This document shows positions 8,064 to 16,540 of a DNA stretch of 64,000 nt, piece after piece. Made by a program: the position numbers and the translations under genes. The notes below the pieces were generated by a model. The model worked only from the letters and a program-made list of their open reading frames with translations, ran no database searches and had not been told where the DNA came from. Within the stretch, counting starts at the first letter, position 1; each line of letters starts with the position of its first letter. The DNA is from Halomonas qaidamensis (GTDB lineage: Bacteria; Pseudomonadota; Gammaproteobacteria; Pseudomonadales; Halomonadaceae), in NCBI RefSeq assembly GCF_025917315.1, contig NZ_CP080627.1, forward strand, positions 2,046,001 through 2,110,000, in the 5' to 3' direction.

Positions 8064-8957
8064 TCACGCCTTATCTTGATAGAACGTCAGCAGGCTGGAG
8101 AAGTCGAGTTTGCCGTTGCCACCTGCTTTATGCAGGGTGAATAGCGAACGTGCCGCCGACCCCATGGGCACCGGTGAGGCGCTTTGTTGGCTAACATCCA
8201 TGGCGAGGCCCAGGTCTTTAATCATCAGATCTACCTGGAAGCCGCCTTGATAGCCTTTCGAGGCAGGGGCATTTTCCATCACGCCGGGATAAGGGTTGTA
8301 AACGTTAAGCGCCCAGTTCCCCCCAGAGCTTTGCTTCATAATTTCGGACAATACTGCAGGGTCCAGGCCGTTTTTAACGCCCATATTGATCGCTTCGCAG
8401 GTGCCCGCCATCAGGATGGAAAGCAGCATGTTGTTGCATACTTTCGCCACCTGCCCTGCGCCATGGTCGCCAGCGTGGAAGATATTCTTTCCCATCACAT
8501 CAAGGACGGGCTTGGCCTGTTCAAATTGTGCAGCGCTCCCGCCGACTATAAAGGTCAAGGTGCCTGCCTGGGCTCCACCTACCCCACCAGACACGGGCGC
8601 ATCGACAAAGCCAACACCTTTTTCAGCGCCAGCGGCAGCAACGCTGCGGGCGGTATCTGCATCAATGGTCGAGCAGTCAATCACCAAAGCGCTCTTTTTA
8701 ATGACATCAAACAGCGGTTGGTCACCGTCTACATACAGCCCACGTACGTGCTTGCCTGCGGGCAGCATAGAAATAATAAAATCTGCGTCGGTGGCCGCTG
8801 CCTGAGCAGAAACCGCCACTTCACAGCCTTGAGATTTCGCTGTTTCCAACGCTTGTTCAGAAAGGTCGAATGCGCGAACGTTAAAGCCCGCTTTCGCCAA
8901 GTTGGCCGCCATGGGGCCGCCCATATTGCCTAAACCGATAAACGCGACAGTGGTCAT
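8064..8957 (-). CDS. mmsB: 3-hydroxyisobutyrate dehydrogenase
   Basis: A 297-residue NAD-dependent beta-hydroxyacid dehydrogenase oxidising 3-hydroxyisobutyrate to methylmalonate semialdehyde in valine catabolism. Visible are the Rossmann motif FIGLGNMGGPMAANL at the N-terminus, the substrate-binding DAPVSGGVGGAQAGTL, and the catalytic-Lys segment GAGQVAKVCNNML. I chose the ATG at 8957, with AAGGAC upstream, over a longer start at 9029 that overlaps the preceding gene. It is the third gene of an operon with the hydrolase and acyl-CoA dehydrogenase that make its substrate. Confidence 0.93.
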   Translation of the reverse strand: MTTVAFIGLGNMGGPMAANLAKAGFNVRAFDLSEQALETAKSQGCEVAVSAQAAATDADFIISMLPAGKHVRGLYVDGDQPLFDVIKKSALVIDCSTIDADTARSVAAAGAEKGVGFVDAPVSGGVGGAQAGTLTFIVGGSAAQFEQAKPVLDVMGKNIFHAGDHGAGQVAKVCNNMLLSILMAGTCEAINMGVKNGLDPAVLSEIMKQSSGGNWALNVYNPYPGVMENAPASKGYQGGFQVDLMIKDLGLAMDVSQQSASPVPMGSAARSLFTLHKAGGNGKLDFSSLLTFYQDKA

Positions 8958-8995
8958 CTTTGTTGTCCTTATTCGAAAATTGACTAGGAAACGGA

Positions 8996-10111
8996 TTAGT
9001 GAAGATCCGCCAGAGGACTCTTTTCCCACGGCGAAGCCAGCAGCTCTTCAATAAAGGTCTGTTCTACTGACGCGACATCTGGGTATTTCCAGGCAGGCTG
9101 GCCATCTTTATCGACTAACAGCGCACGCACGCCTTCGGGGAATTCCTGATGACGGCAACACTGCACTGAAAGCGCCAGCTCAAACTGAAACACCTCAGCC
9201 AACGACATGTGCTTGGCGCGCTTTAGCTGCTCATCAATTAGCTTCACTGATACGGGGCTACCGTGGGAAAGCGTTTTCTGCGCTTTACTGAACCATTTGT
9301 CGTCGCTGTTGACCGCCAGCACAGCATCTACAACTTGCTCAACCGTGTCATGATCCATTAGCTCACGAATCAAGGCTGCAGATTTGTGAACCGGCGACTC
9401 CAGCTCGGCAAATACCTCTTGAGACGATTGTTCAAATTCGCGCAATACACTGTTCACCACACCATGAGCATCGGTTTGCTCTCCTTCTCCCCAGGCGGCA
9501 TCCATCAATTTTTGAGCCAGATCTGCGCGGTAATGGCTAGCAATCGCGCGGTCCGCAAGGCCAAGGTGGACAGCATCCGGTGCGTTAATTTGGCTACCGG
9601 TCATGGCTAGAAAGCGTCCGGTGCCATTCGGCAGGCGGTTTAAAAACCAGCTTGCGCCAACGTCTGGGTATAGGCCAATGGTCACTTCTGGCATCGCCAG
9701 TCGAGACGTTTCTGTCACAATTCGGTGGCTGCTACCGCTAAGCAGCCCCATTCCACCGCCCATCACAATGCCGCTGCCCCAGCAAATAACCGGCTTGGGA
9801 TAGGTGTGAAGCAGATAATCCAGGCGGTACTCGTGTTCAAAGAAGCGCTCAGGGAAATCTGGCTCTCCGTCTCCTTTGATCGCTTTATACAAATTGACGA
9901 CGTCGCCCCCTGCGCAAAACGCTTTTTCACCGGCGCTATCCAACAGAACAGCGACAACGCGCTCGTCGGTTTGCCACGCTTTCAAACGCGGCAGAATCTC
10001 TTCAATCATCTCTAACGTCAGGGCATTCAGCGAACGCTCGGCGTTAAGCGTGATCTCGCCAATAACATGGCCATCTTGGGTGGCGTGTTCAGCAAACAGT
10101 ACGCTACTCAT
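8996..10111 (-). CDS. 3-hydroxyisobutyryl-CoA hydrolase (enoyl-CoA hydratase fold)
   Basis: A 371-residue crotonase-family protein. Its length and C-terminal extension (residues about 200-371) match HIBCH-type hydrolases rather than the roughly 260-residue hydratases. The CoA oxyanion motif is AFCAGGDVVNLYKAIKGDG, and GSGIVMGGGMGL and MPEVTIGLYPDVGASW are typical of HIBCH. It releases 3-hydroxyisobutyrate from its CoA thioester in valine breakdown. It sits between the acyl-CoA dehydrogenase and 3-hydroxyisobutyrate dehydrogenase genes. No separate methacrylyl-CoA hydratase is present in the operon, so that step must be encoded elsewhere. Confidence 0.9.
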   Translation of the reverse strand: MSSVLFAEHATQDGHVIGEITLNAERSLNALTLEMIEEILPRLKAWQTDERVVAVLLDSAGEKAFCAGGDVVNLYKAIKGDGEPDFPERFFEHEYRLDYLLHTYPKPVICWGSGIVMGGGMGLLSGSSHRIVTETSRLAMPEVTIGLYPDVGASWFLNRLPNGTGRFLAMTGSQINAPDAVHLGLADRAIASHYRADLAQKLMDAAWGEGEQTDAHGVVNSVLREFEQSSQEVFAELESPVHKSAALIRELMDHDTVEQVVDAVLAVNSDDKWFSKAQKTLSHGSPVSVKLIDEQLKRAKHMSLAEVFQFELALSVQCCRHQEFPEGVRALLVDKDGQPAWKYPDVASVEQTFIEELLASPWEKSPLADLH

Positions 10112-10131
10112 TCCATTGTCCTTGTGGTTGG

Positions 10132-11286
10132 CTACAGCTCAGAAGCGCCATCAGATAGCACGCGGCGAGAAATAATCAGTCGCATGATTTCGTTAGTGCC
10201 TTCCAGAATACGGTGTACACGGGTGTCACGCACATAGCGCTCCATCGGGTACTCCTTAATGTAGCCGTTGCCACCATAGAGCTGAAGCGCCTCATCACAC
10301 ACCTTGAAGCCGACATCAGTTGCAAAGCGCTTAGCCATGGCGCAATAGGTAGTCGCATCGGGGTGGCCAGCATCCAGCTTTGTGGCTGCCATACGCACTA
10401 ACTGACGAGCCGCCACAAGCTCAGTAACCATATCCGCCATACGGAACTGAAGCGCTTGGAAGTCTGCCAGGCGCTTACCAAACTGCTTGCGCTCCAGCAT
10501 ATAGTCACGGGCTTTATTGATCGCCTGCTGGGCGGTGCCGATTGAGCAGGTGGCGATGTTGATACGTCCGCCATCCAAACCCTTCATAGCAATTTTGAAG
10601 CCGTCGCCTTCGTTACCTAGCAGGTGGTTGGCAGGCACGCGTACATCTTCAAAAGTAATCATACGGGTTGGCTGGCTGTTCCAACCCATTTTATCTTCTT
10701 TACGGCCGTAACTAATGCCGCTTGCTTTAGCATCAACCGCGAAGGCAGAAACGCCGCTGGGGCCTTCGCCCCCAGTGCGCGCCATCACCACTAAAAAGTC
10801 GGTGCTACCAGCGCCAGAGATAAACATCTTGCTGCCGTTGAGTACGTAGTCATCGCCATCACACTTGGCCGTGGTTTTAAGCGAGGCCGCATCCGAGCCT
10901 GAGTTGGGTTCAGTTAAGCAGTAGGAGCCCAGCAACTCGCCTGTGGCTAGCTTTTCGCCCCACTGCTCCACTGCTTCCGGCGTACCGAAGTCGGCCAGCA
11001 TCCACGTCACCATGTTATGAATAGTGAGATAGGCCGTGGTTGAGGTACAGCCCATGGAAAGCTGCTCAAAAATAATGCTGGCATCCAAACGGGAAAGACC
11101 AAGCCCGCCAACGCTCTCTGGTGCATACAGTGAACAAAAACCTAATTCACCGGCTTTGCGGATGACATCCACAGGAAAGAAGGATTCAGCGTCCCACTGC
11201 GCAGCGTGGGGCTCTAACTCATTCTGGGCGAATGCCCGGGCCATATCGGAAAAAGCAACCTGGTCTTCACTTAACTCAAAATTCAT
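10132..11286 (-). CDS. Acyl-CoA dehydrogenase, probable isobutyryl-CoA dehydrogenase
   Basis: About 384 residues, a FAD-dependent acyl-CoA dehydrogenase. Visible are the FAD/substrate segment SYCLTEPNSGSDAASLKTTA and the C-terminal RILEGTNEIMRLIISR with the canonical catalytic Glu. The start at 11286 has GGAG 8 nt upstream and fits the family N-terminus MNFELSEDQ; an ATG six codons earlier is less likely. Operon position before the 3-hydroxyisobutyryl-CoA hydrolase suggests isobutyryl-CoA to methacrylyl-CoA oxidation, but short/branched-chain specificity cannot be read with certainty. A LiuR-like palindrome lies about 120 bp upstream. Confidence 0.88.
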   Translation of the reverse strand: MNFELSEDQVAFSDMARAFAQNELEPHAAQWDAESFFPVDVIRKAGELGFCSLYAPESVGGLGLSRLDASIIFEQLSMGCTSTTAYLTIHNMVTWMLADFGTPEAVEQWGEKLATGELLGSYCLTEPNSGSDAASLKTTAKCDGDDYVLNGSKMFISGAGSTDFLVVMARTGGEGPSGVSAFAVDAKASGISYGRKEDKMGWNSQPTRMITFEDVRVPANHLLGNEGDGFKIAMKGLDGGRINIATCSIGTAQQAINKARDYMLERKQFGKRLADFQALQFRMADMVTELVAARQLVRMAATKLDAGHPDATTYCAMAKRFATDVGFKVCDEALQLYGGNGYIKEYPMERYVRDTRVHRILEGTNEIMRLIISRRVLSDGASEL

Positions 11287-11408
11287 GGCGAATCTCCGCA
11301 GCATGCTTAGCTGGACAGCCTGCGATCAGGCTGAGTAGCTTAGCGTTTGCTATTATCTTTGTTAGTCATTGACGTTATTGGCGATTGTCTTTAATGGCGA
11401 TGTTGACG

Positions 11409-11424
11409 TTTACGTTAACTTATA
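11409..11424. promoter_or_regulatory. LiuR-like operator upstream of valine-branch operon
   Basis: TTTACGTTAACTTATA matches the perfect palindrome TTTACGTTAACGTAAA near liuR at 14 of 16 positions. It lies between the livM terminator and the acyl-CoA dehydrogenase start, where the operon promoter must be. It is probably a second LiuR site coupling valine and leucine catabolism. Confidence 0.6.
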
Positions 11425-11488
11425 TTCTTACCCTAACAGGTGCAACCGCTTACCTCACTACCTTTGGCGTAGAGCCGTGATTTGAGCA

Positions 11489-11513
11489 GAAAAAAGGGTG
11501 CCCTGAGGCACCC
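11489..11513 (-). terminator. Intrinsic terminator after livM
   Basis: On the minus strand GGGTGCC-TCAG-GGCACCC is followed by TTTTTT, a textbook rho-independent terminator 20 bp after the livM stop. It separates the transporter operon from the acyl-CoA dehydrogenase operon, which therefore needs its own promoter. Confidence 0.85.
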
Positions 11514-11532
11514 AAACAACGGACAGAACCGG

Positions 11533-12525
11533 TTATTTAAAGTTTTTGCGGTACATCTTAGCGAGTTCCCCCACAATGCCACTGCGAAAGCTAAGTACGC
11601 AGACAACAAAGATAATACCCAAAATGACGCTCACCCAGTTACCCAACGGCGACTGTGCCAAGATGTGTTGTAGACTAACAACTATACCTGCACCCATAAG
11701 GGGGCCAAGCAGTGTGCCTACCCCACCCAGCAGCGTCATTAAGATAACTTCACCTGACATATGCCAATGCGCATCGGTTAACGACGCCAGCTGGAACACA
11801 ACGGTTTTAGTAGAACCAGCCAACCCGGCCAACGCCGCAGAAAGCACAAACGCCAGCAGCTTGTAGGCATCTACGTTGTAACCCAGTGAAATAGCGCGCG
11901 GTTCATTTTCACGAATCGCTTTGAGCACCTGCCCAAAGGGCGAATGCACGGTACGCTGAATCACTGCGAAGCCAAATATAAATATCGCAAACACAAAGTA
12001 ATACATCGCCAAGTTACTGTTCAGGCTGATCATCCCAAACAGGTCACCGCGTGGCACACCGTGCAAGCCATCTTCACCACCAGTGAACGACGACTGGACA
12101 AAGACGAAGAACATTAGCTGAGCAAGGGCGAGCGTCACCATGGCAAAGTAAATGCCCTGACGTCGGATCGAAAGTACCCCAAACAGCCCCCCCAACAGGG
12201 TTGCCATTAAAGTACCTGCGATAATCCCCATTTCCGGCGTTAAGCCTGGATAGCTTGCCAATAAATAGCCAGTAACATAACCGCCGGTGGCTAAAAATGC
12301 TGCGTGACCGAACGAGAGCAACCCCGCGTAGCCCAACAACAGATTAAAGGCGCAGGCAAAGAGCGCGAAGCAAAGAATTTTCATCAGGAAGACGGGGTAA
12401 GCCAAAAAAGGAGCGACTAACCCAACGGCCAAGAGCGCAAGATAGAACATATTGCGACGCATTCTGGCCCGTTTCTGTCGTTCTTGTACGGCTGATGGTG
12501 CATTGAGTGCTTGAGAGTCTGCCAT
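11533..12525 (-). CDS. livM: Branched-chain amino-acid ABC transporter permease LivM
   Basis: A 330-residue polytopic inner-membrane permease of the LivHM family, about nine to ten hydrophobic helices after a basic cytosolic N-terminus (QKRARMRRN). It has the family stretches LLLGYAGLLSFGHAAFLATGG and LKAIRENEPRAISLGYNV, the latter being the coupling-helix region for the ATPases. An AAGGAGG box precedes the start. The livH stop is 2 nt away, so the two permeases are co-translated. It is last in the transporter operon, before a clear terminator. Confidence 0.93.
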   Translation of the reverse strand: MADSQALNAPSAVQERQKRARMRRNMFYLALLAVGLVAPFLAYPVFLMKILCFALFACAFNLLLGYAGLLSFGHAAFLATGGYVTGYLLASYPGLTPEMGIIAGTLMATLLGGLFGVLSIRRQGIYFAMVTLALAQLMFFVFVQSSFTGGEDGLHGVPRGDLFGMISLNSNLAMYYFVFAIFIFGFAVIQRTVHSPFGQVLKAIRENEPRAISLGYNVDAYKLLAFVLSAALAGLAGSTKTVVFQLASLTDAHWHMSGEVILMTLLGGVGTLLGPLMGAGIVVSLQHILAQSPLGNWVSVILGIIFVVCVLSFRSGIVGELAKMYRKNFK

Positions 12526-12527
12526 GG

Positions 12528-13415
12528 TTATGCCTCCTTACCGAACAGCCCAGCGGGGCGTAACATGAGCACCAATATCATCACCAGGAAGATCACGGTA
12601 TTGGAGGCTTCGGGGTAATACACTTTGGTTAATCCTTCGATGATGCCCATACCCAGACCGGTGAGTATCGCTCCCAGAATAGATCCCATACCACCGATGA
12701 CGACCACCGCAAACACCACAATCAGCAGGCTTGACCCCATCGTAGGTGAAACAGGATACAGCGGTGCTGCCAACACGCCTGCAAAGGCGGCTAGCGCTAC
12801 GCCAAACCCGTAGGTAAGGGTAATCAACAGCGGTACGTTTACCCCAAACGCCTGCATCAGCTGGGAGTTCTCAGTTCCCGCCCGCAGATAAGCGCCCAAC
12901 CGGGTACGCTCGATCATAAACCACGTAAATAGACACATGGCCAATGCCGCTACCAACACCCAAGCGCGGTAGGTAGGCAGGAACATGAAGCCTAAGTTCA
13001 GGCCGCCTTGAAGTGCTTCTGGGGTCGAGTATCGCGCGCCAGAAACACCAAAGAAATTAACCAGCGTGCCTTCAAAAATTAGCGCCAACCCAAAGGTAAG
13101 CAGCAACCCATAGAGATGGTCTAAATGGGCAATGCGTCGTAGCAAAAAACGCTCCATTAGCATGCCGAAACCACCGACGACTAGCGGCACCAGAAATAGC
13201 GCCAGCCAATAGTTGATACCTAAATAGCGAAAGCCCAGCAGTGCGGCGAAGGCTCCCAGCATGTATTGCGCCCCATGGGCAAAGTTGACGATCTTCAGTA
13301 GGCCGAAGATGACCGCCAGGCCCAAACTAAGCAGTGCGTAAAAGGCTCCATTCACAAGCCCAAGCGTTAGCTGGCCCATGAAAACGGCCAATGGCACGCC
13401 GAATATCATCGTCAT
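12528..13415 (-). CDS. livH: Branched-chain amino-acid ABC transporter permease LivH
   Basis: A 295-residue inner-membrane permease of the LivH family, partner of LivM. Typical segments are GLVNGAFYALLSLGLAVIFGLLKIVNFAHG near the N-terminus, the coupling region RAGTENSQLMQAFGVN, and VVIGGMGSILGA. GAGGAG lies upstream of the ATG at 13415. It is separated from the binding-protein gene by 229 bp with a long inverted repeat, which may lower permease expression relative to the binding protein. Confidence 0.93.
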   Translation of the reverse strand: MTMIFGVPLAVFMGQLTLGLVNGAFYALLSLGLAVIFGLLKIVNFAHGAQYMLGAFAALLGFRYLGINYWLALFLVPLVVGGFGMLMERFLLRRIAHLDHLYGLLLTFGLALIFEGTLVNFFGVSGARYSTPEALQGGLNLGFMFLPTYRAWVLVAALAMCLFTWFMIERTRLGAYLRAGTENSQLMQAFGVNVPLLITLTYGFGVALAAFAGVLAAPLYPVSPTMGSSLLIVVFAVVVIGGMGSILGAILTGLGMGIIEGLTKVYYPEASNTVIFLVMILVLMLRPAGLFGKEA

Positions 13416-13523
13416 TTTATGACTCTCCTCGCCGCCAAGCGGACAGTAACGCTCGCTACTATCCCTGCGTGTTGCTTATTTTTAAAAGCGCTTACAAAAA
13501 CGCTTTTTCAATAATATCCAGCG

Positions 13524-13581
13524 GGTTACATGAATCGCCGAGTTATCCGACAGTGCCTGAACAACTCGACGATTTAACCGC
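13524..13581. repeat. Long imperfect inverted repeat between binding protein and livH
   Basis: Arms GGTTA...AATCG-c-CGAGTT and AACTCG-a-CGATT...TAACC pair around an 18-nt loop. It is transcribed within the transporter operon on the minus strand, with no following T-tract. A stem of this kind often protects the upstream binding-protein message. Confidence 0.5.
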
Positions 13582-13597
13582 CTGGTTTCTAAGATCG

Positions 13598-13626
13598 TAT
13601 GTTTATAAACGCTTATGTTTATAAAC
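13598..13626. repeat. Two 13-bp direct repeats with GTTTATAAAC palindromes
   Basis: TATGTTTATAAAC occurs at 13598-13610 and 13614-13626 (period 16). Each copy contains the 10-bp palindrome GTTTATAAAC. It lies within 50 bp past the binding-protein stop. Confidence 0.8.
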
Positions 13627-13644
13627 TCTTAGCTTCATAAGCTC

Positions 13645-14868
13645 TTAGTTTTGAACCAGCTTGCACTGGCTATCAGAGAGCGGACGGTAGGCTTCATCGG
13701 CAGGAATGGTGCTAAGGATTTCATAAAGATCCCACTCACCGGTAGACTCTTCCGGCGTCTTCACTTGGGCAAGATACATGTCGTGAATCATGCGGCCATC
13801 TTCACGAATGGAGCCGTTACGCGCAAAGAAGTCTTCAATGGGCATATCAGCCATTTGGGCGCGTACAGCTTCAGGGTCATCTGTTCCCGCTGCTTCTACG
13901 GCTTTCAGGTAGTGCATGGTGCTTGAGTAGATACCCGCTTGAACCATAGTAGGCATACGGCCAACTTCTTCAAAGTAGCGCTCTGACCACTCACGAGAAT
14001 CTTCATCCATGTCCCAATACCAGCCAGTGGTTAACAGCAGACCTTGGGTGGATTCCAAACCTAGCGCGTGCACGTCGTTCAGGAAAATCAACAGACCTGC
14101 TAACTGCTGGCCGCTCTGAGTGAGCCCAAATTGGCTAGCGGTGGTGATCGCATTGACGGTGTCAGCACCGGCGTTCGCTAAGCCTACAATCTTCGCACCA
14201 GACCCTTGAGCCTGAAGGATATAAGAGGAGAAATCGCTCGTTGGGAACGGATGACGCACACCACCAACAATCTCACCGCCATTGGCTTCAACCACATTGG
14301 TCACATCAGCTTCCAGCGCATGACCAAACGCATAGTCTGCGGTTAACAGGAACCAGCTGTCGCCGCCCTGCTCTACAACCGCTTTTGCAGTGCCGTTCGC
14401 TAGCGGGTAAGTGTCGTATACCCAGTGGATGTGGTTGGGCGTGCAGTGTTCATTGGTAATGCTTGATGCTGCAGAACCCGACACAATGCCCAGGCCGTTG
14501 TTTTCTTCAAGTACTTTAGTCACTGCGATAGACACCGAGGACGCCACCAGGCCACCCACCATGTCAACGTTACGCTGGTCGATCCACTCACGTACCGTGT
14601 TAGCACCGACGTCAGCACTGTTACGATCGTCAGCGCTAAAAATCACGATAGGCGAACCATTAACGCTACCGCCAAAATCAGCAACCGCCATTTCCATGGC
14701 TGTTTGACCGCCTGGGCCAGCTAAGTCACGGTAAGTACCTGACATATCGGCCAAATAACCAATGCGAACTTCGCCATCGCTGATTTCAGCATGAGCGGTA
14801 GAGATTGCCATCGTAGAGGCGGCAGCAACAGCGATACTGGCGGTCAGCGTTTTTTTCATGAAGGTCAT
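13645..14868 (-). CDS. ABC transporter substrate-binding protein (type I periplasmic, branched-chain amino-acid family)
   Basis: A 407-residue periplasmic binding protein. The signal peptide is about 1-28, cleaved after the THA in STAHAEIS. The mature part opens with VRIGYLADMSGTYRDLAGPGG, typical of the LivK-like Peripla_BP_6 family. The start at 14868 has AGGAG 6 nt upstream; an internal ATG three codons later is less well placed. The ligand may be leucine/isoleucine/valine or a related carboxylate. The catabolic genes on both sides favour branched-chain amino acids or their keto-acids, but this is context only. Cys residues at about 142 (NEHCTP) and near the C-terminus (DSQCKL) may form a disulphide. 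Confidence 0.9.
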   Translation of the reverse strand: MTFMKKTLTASIAVAAASTMAISTAHAEISDGEVRIGYLADMSGTYRDLAGPGGQTAMEMAVADFGGSVNGSPIVIFSADDRNSADVGANTVREWIDQRNVDMVGGLVASSVSIAVTKVLEENNGLGIVSGSAASSITNEHCTPNHIHWVYDTYPLANGTAKAVVEQGGDSWFLLTADYAFGHALEADVTNVVEANGGEIVGGVRHPFPTSDFSSYILQAQGSGAKIVGLANAGADTVNAITTASQFGLTQSGQQLAGLLIFLNDVHALGLESTQGLLLTTGWYWDMDEDSREWSERYFEEVGRMPTMVQAGIYSSTMHYLKAVEAAGTDDPEAVRAQMADMPIEDFFARNGSIREDGRMIHDMYLAQVKTPEESTGEWDLYEILSTIPADEAYRPLSDSQCKLVQN

Positions 14869-14942
14869 GTTCGTCTCCTGGCCCTCGGGGCCTTTGTTGT
14901 TGTGTTACGACGTACCAATGAAGTGCTTATAGAGCGTTTAGT

Positions 14943-14969
14943 GTTGTTAAAACTGAGTTGTTAAAACTG
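14943..14969. repeat. 14-bp-period tandem duplication upstream of the binding-protein gene
   Basis: GTTGTTAAAACTG is present at 14943-14955 and 14957-14969. It lies between the livF stop and the binding-protein start. A very similar 14-bp-period array occurs upstream of ppc. Confidence 0.85.
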
Positions 14970-15005
14970 GATTATTAAAGCTCGTTTTATTGATTTAGGT
15001 TAGCG

Positions 15006-15755
15006 TTATACCCCTAGCATGGTATTGAGATGATCTCGACGTGATGGAAGCTGTGCTGCACTAATCTCTTCGACAATCTGACCGTGATCCATGACAAAAT
15101 GACGATCTGCCAGCGGCGCTGCAAAACGGAAGTTCTGCTCCACCAGAACAATGGTCATACCGCGTTCTTTTAACTGGATAAGTACTTCGCCAAGTTTTTG
15201 CACAATAACGGGGGCTAAGCCTTCGGTAATTTCATCAAGTAGCAAAAGCCTCGCACCAGTGCGCAGAATGCGTGCCATTGCTAGCATCTGCTGCTCACCA
15301 CCAGAAAGCCGCGTCCCCTGGCTTTTGCGACGCTCGTAAAGGTTAGGAAACATGCCGTAGATTTCATCTAGGCTCATTCCGCCAGAGCGAACCGTGGGCG
15401 GAAGCAATAAATTTTCGTGCACATCCAGGCTTGCAAAAATACCGCGCTCTTCGGGGCAGTAACCAATGCCAAGCCTTGGAATATGGTGTGCCTTCATATT
15501 CAGCGTTTCGTTGCCATTAATCACAATCGAGCCAGTACGACGCCCCACCATATTCATAATGGATTTCAAGGTAGTACTGCGGCCCGCACCATTGCGTCCC
15601 AGCAGCGTAACCAACTCTCCACGCTTAACATCAAAGTTCACGCCGTGAAGAATGTGTGATTCACCATAGAAAGCGTGTAGGTCTTGCACTCTCAGCATTT
15701 CTAGCGTTTGGGAATCAGCTAATTCGTTGGCTTCATAGGCTTCAGCGGTATTCAT
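15006..15755 (-). CDS. livF: Branched-chain amino-acid ABC transporter ATP-binding protein LivF
   Basis: A 249-residue ABC ATPase of the LivF type. Walker A is GRNGAGRS, with Arg in place of the usual Lys. The signature is LSGGEQQML, Walker B is LLLLDEI, and the family TEGLAPVIV segment follows. The Walker A Lys to Arg change is notable: the codon is cgc (about residue 58) and the motif is otherwise intact. The gene overlaps livG by 4 nt. It pairs with LivG to drive LivHM. Activity with Arg is uncertain, and LivG keeps a normal GPNGAGKT. Confidence 0.92.
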   Translation of the reverse strand: MNTAEAYEANELADSQTLEMLRVQDLHAFYGESHILHGVNFDVKRGELVTLLGRNGAGRSTTLKSIMNMVGRRTGSIVINGNETLNMKAHHIPRLGIGYCPEERGIFASLDVHENLLLPPTVRSGGMSLDEIYGMFPNLYERRKSQGTRLSGGEQQMLAMARILRTGARLLLLDEITEGLAPVIVQKLGEVLIQLKERGMTIVLVEQNFRFAAPLADRHFVMDHGQIVEEISAAQLPSRRDHLNTMLGV

Positions 15756-16540
15756 ACGGCAGCCTCCTCTTCTGCAGCTTCACTGCCCATATAAGCCTCA
15801 CGCACTAATGGATTGCGGGACACCTCTTCATAGTTACCTTCGGCCAACACCGCGCCGCGGGCTAGTACCGTAATACGGTCACAAAGGCGGCTAACCACAC
15901 TCAAGTTGTGCTCCACCATTAAGACGGTGCGCCCTTTCGAGACACGCTTAATCAGCGCAACGATACGGTCAACATCCTCTGCTCCCATACCCTGAGTCGG
16001 CTCATCCAACAGCATCATCGTAGGGTCAAGCGCCAACGTAGTAGCAACTTCAAGTGCGCGCTTTCGCCCATAGGGCATCTCTACCGTTAACGTATCGGCG
16101 TATTCACGCAGGCCAACCTCGTCAAGCAGCTCTAACGCACGCTCATTGAGGTGATCCAGCGACTTCTCGGATTTCCAGAAGTGGAACGATGTGCCTAATT
16201 GGCGCTGTAGCGCTACCCGAACGTTTTCCAGCGCCGTCATATGGGCAAACACTGCCGAAATTTGAAACGAACGGACGAGACCTAGCTGTGCGATCTCATT
16301 AGATTTTTTGCTGGTAATTGGCTTACCGCGATAAAGGATCTCTCCACGAGTAGGCGGCAAGAACTTGGTGAGCAGGTTAAACACGGTGGTCTTTCCGGCA
16401 CCATTGGGACCAATCAGGGCGTGAATATGCCCTTCCTGCACTTGAAGATTAACGTTATCCACGGCGGTAAAACCGCGGAACTCTTTGGTCAGCCCTCTTG
16501 TTTCGAGTACTGGCCCGCTAAGAACATCGTCTGCACGCAT
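15752..16540 (-). CDS. livG: Branched-chain amino-acid ABC transporter ATP-binding protein LivG
   Basis: About 262 residues, a LivG-type ABC ATPase. Walker A is GPNGAGKT, with the LivG-specific switch region RSFQISAVFAHMTALENVRVALQ, a Walker B MMLLDEPTQG and switch His MVEHNLS. The signature region reads MPYGRKRALEVA instead of LSGGQ, as is common in this subfamily. I chose the ATG at 16540; an in-frame ATG at 16690 would add 50 residues without family resemblance. It overlaps livF by 4 nt and is first in the transporter operon, divergent from liuR. Confidence 0.9.
   Translation of the reverse strand: MRADDVLSGPVLETRGLTKEFRGFTAVDNVNLQVQEGHIHALIGPNGAGKTTVFNLLTKFLPPTRGEILYRGKPITSKKSNEIAQLGLVRSFQISAVFAHMTALENVRVALQRQLGTSFHFWKSEKSLDHLNERALELLDEVGLREYADTLTVEMPYGRKRALEVATTLALDPTMMLLDEPTQGMGAEDVDRIVALIKRVSKGRTVLMVEHNLSVVSRLCDRITVLARGAVLAEGNYEEVSRNPLVREAYMGSEAAEEEAAV

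Noticed and set aside
7882..8144. Two overlapping short open frames between panE and mmsB
   Set aside because: They follow an extragenic repeat, lack ribosome-binding sites and have no recognisable composition of a protein.
8184..8933. 249-residue open frame opposite mmsB
   Set aside because: It runs antisense to a well-supported dehydrogenase and has no family motif; it is a codon-bias shadow.
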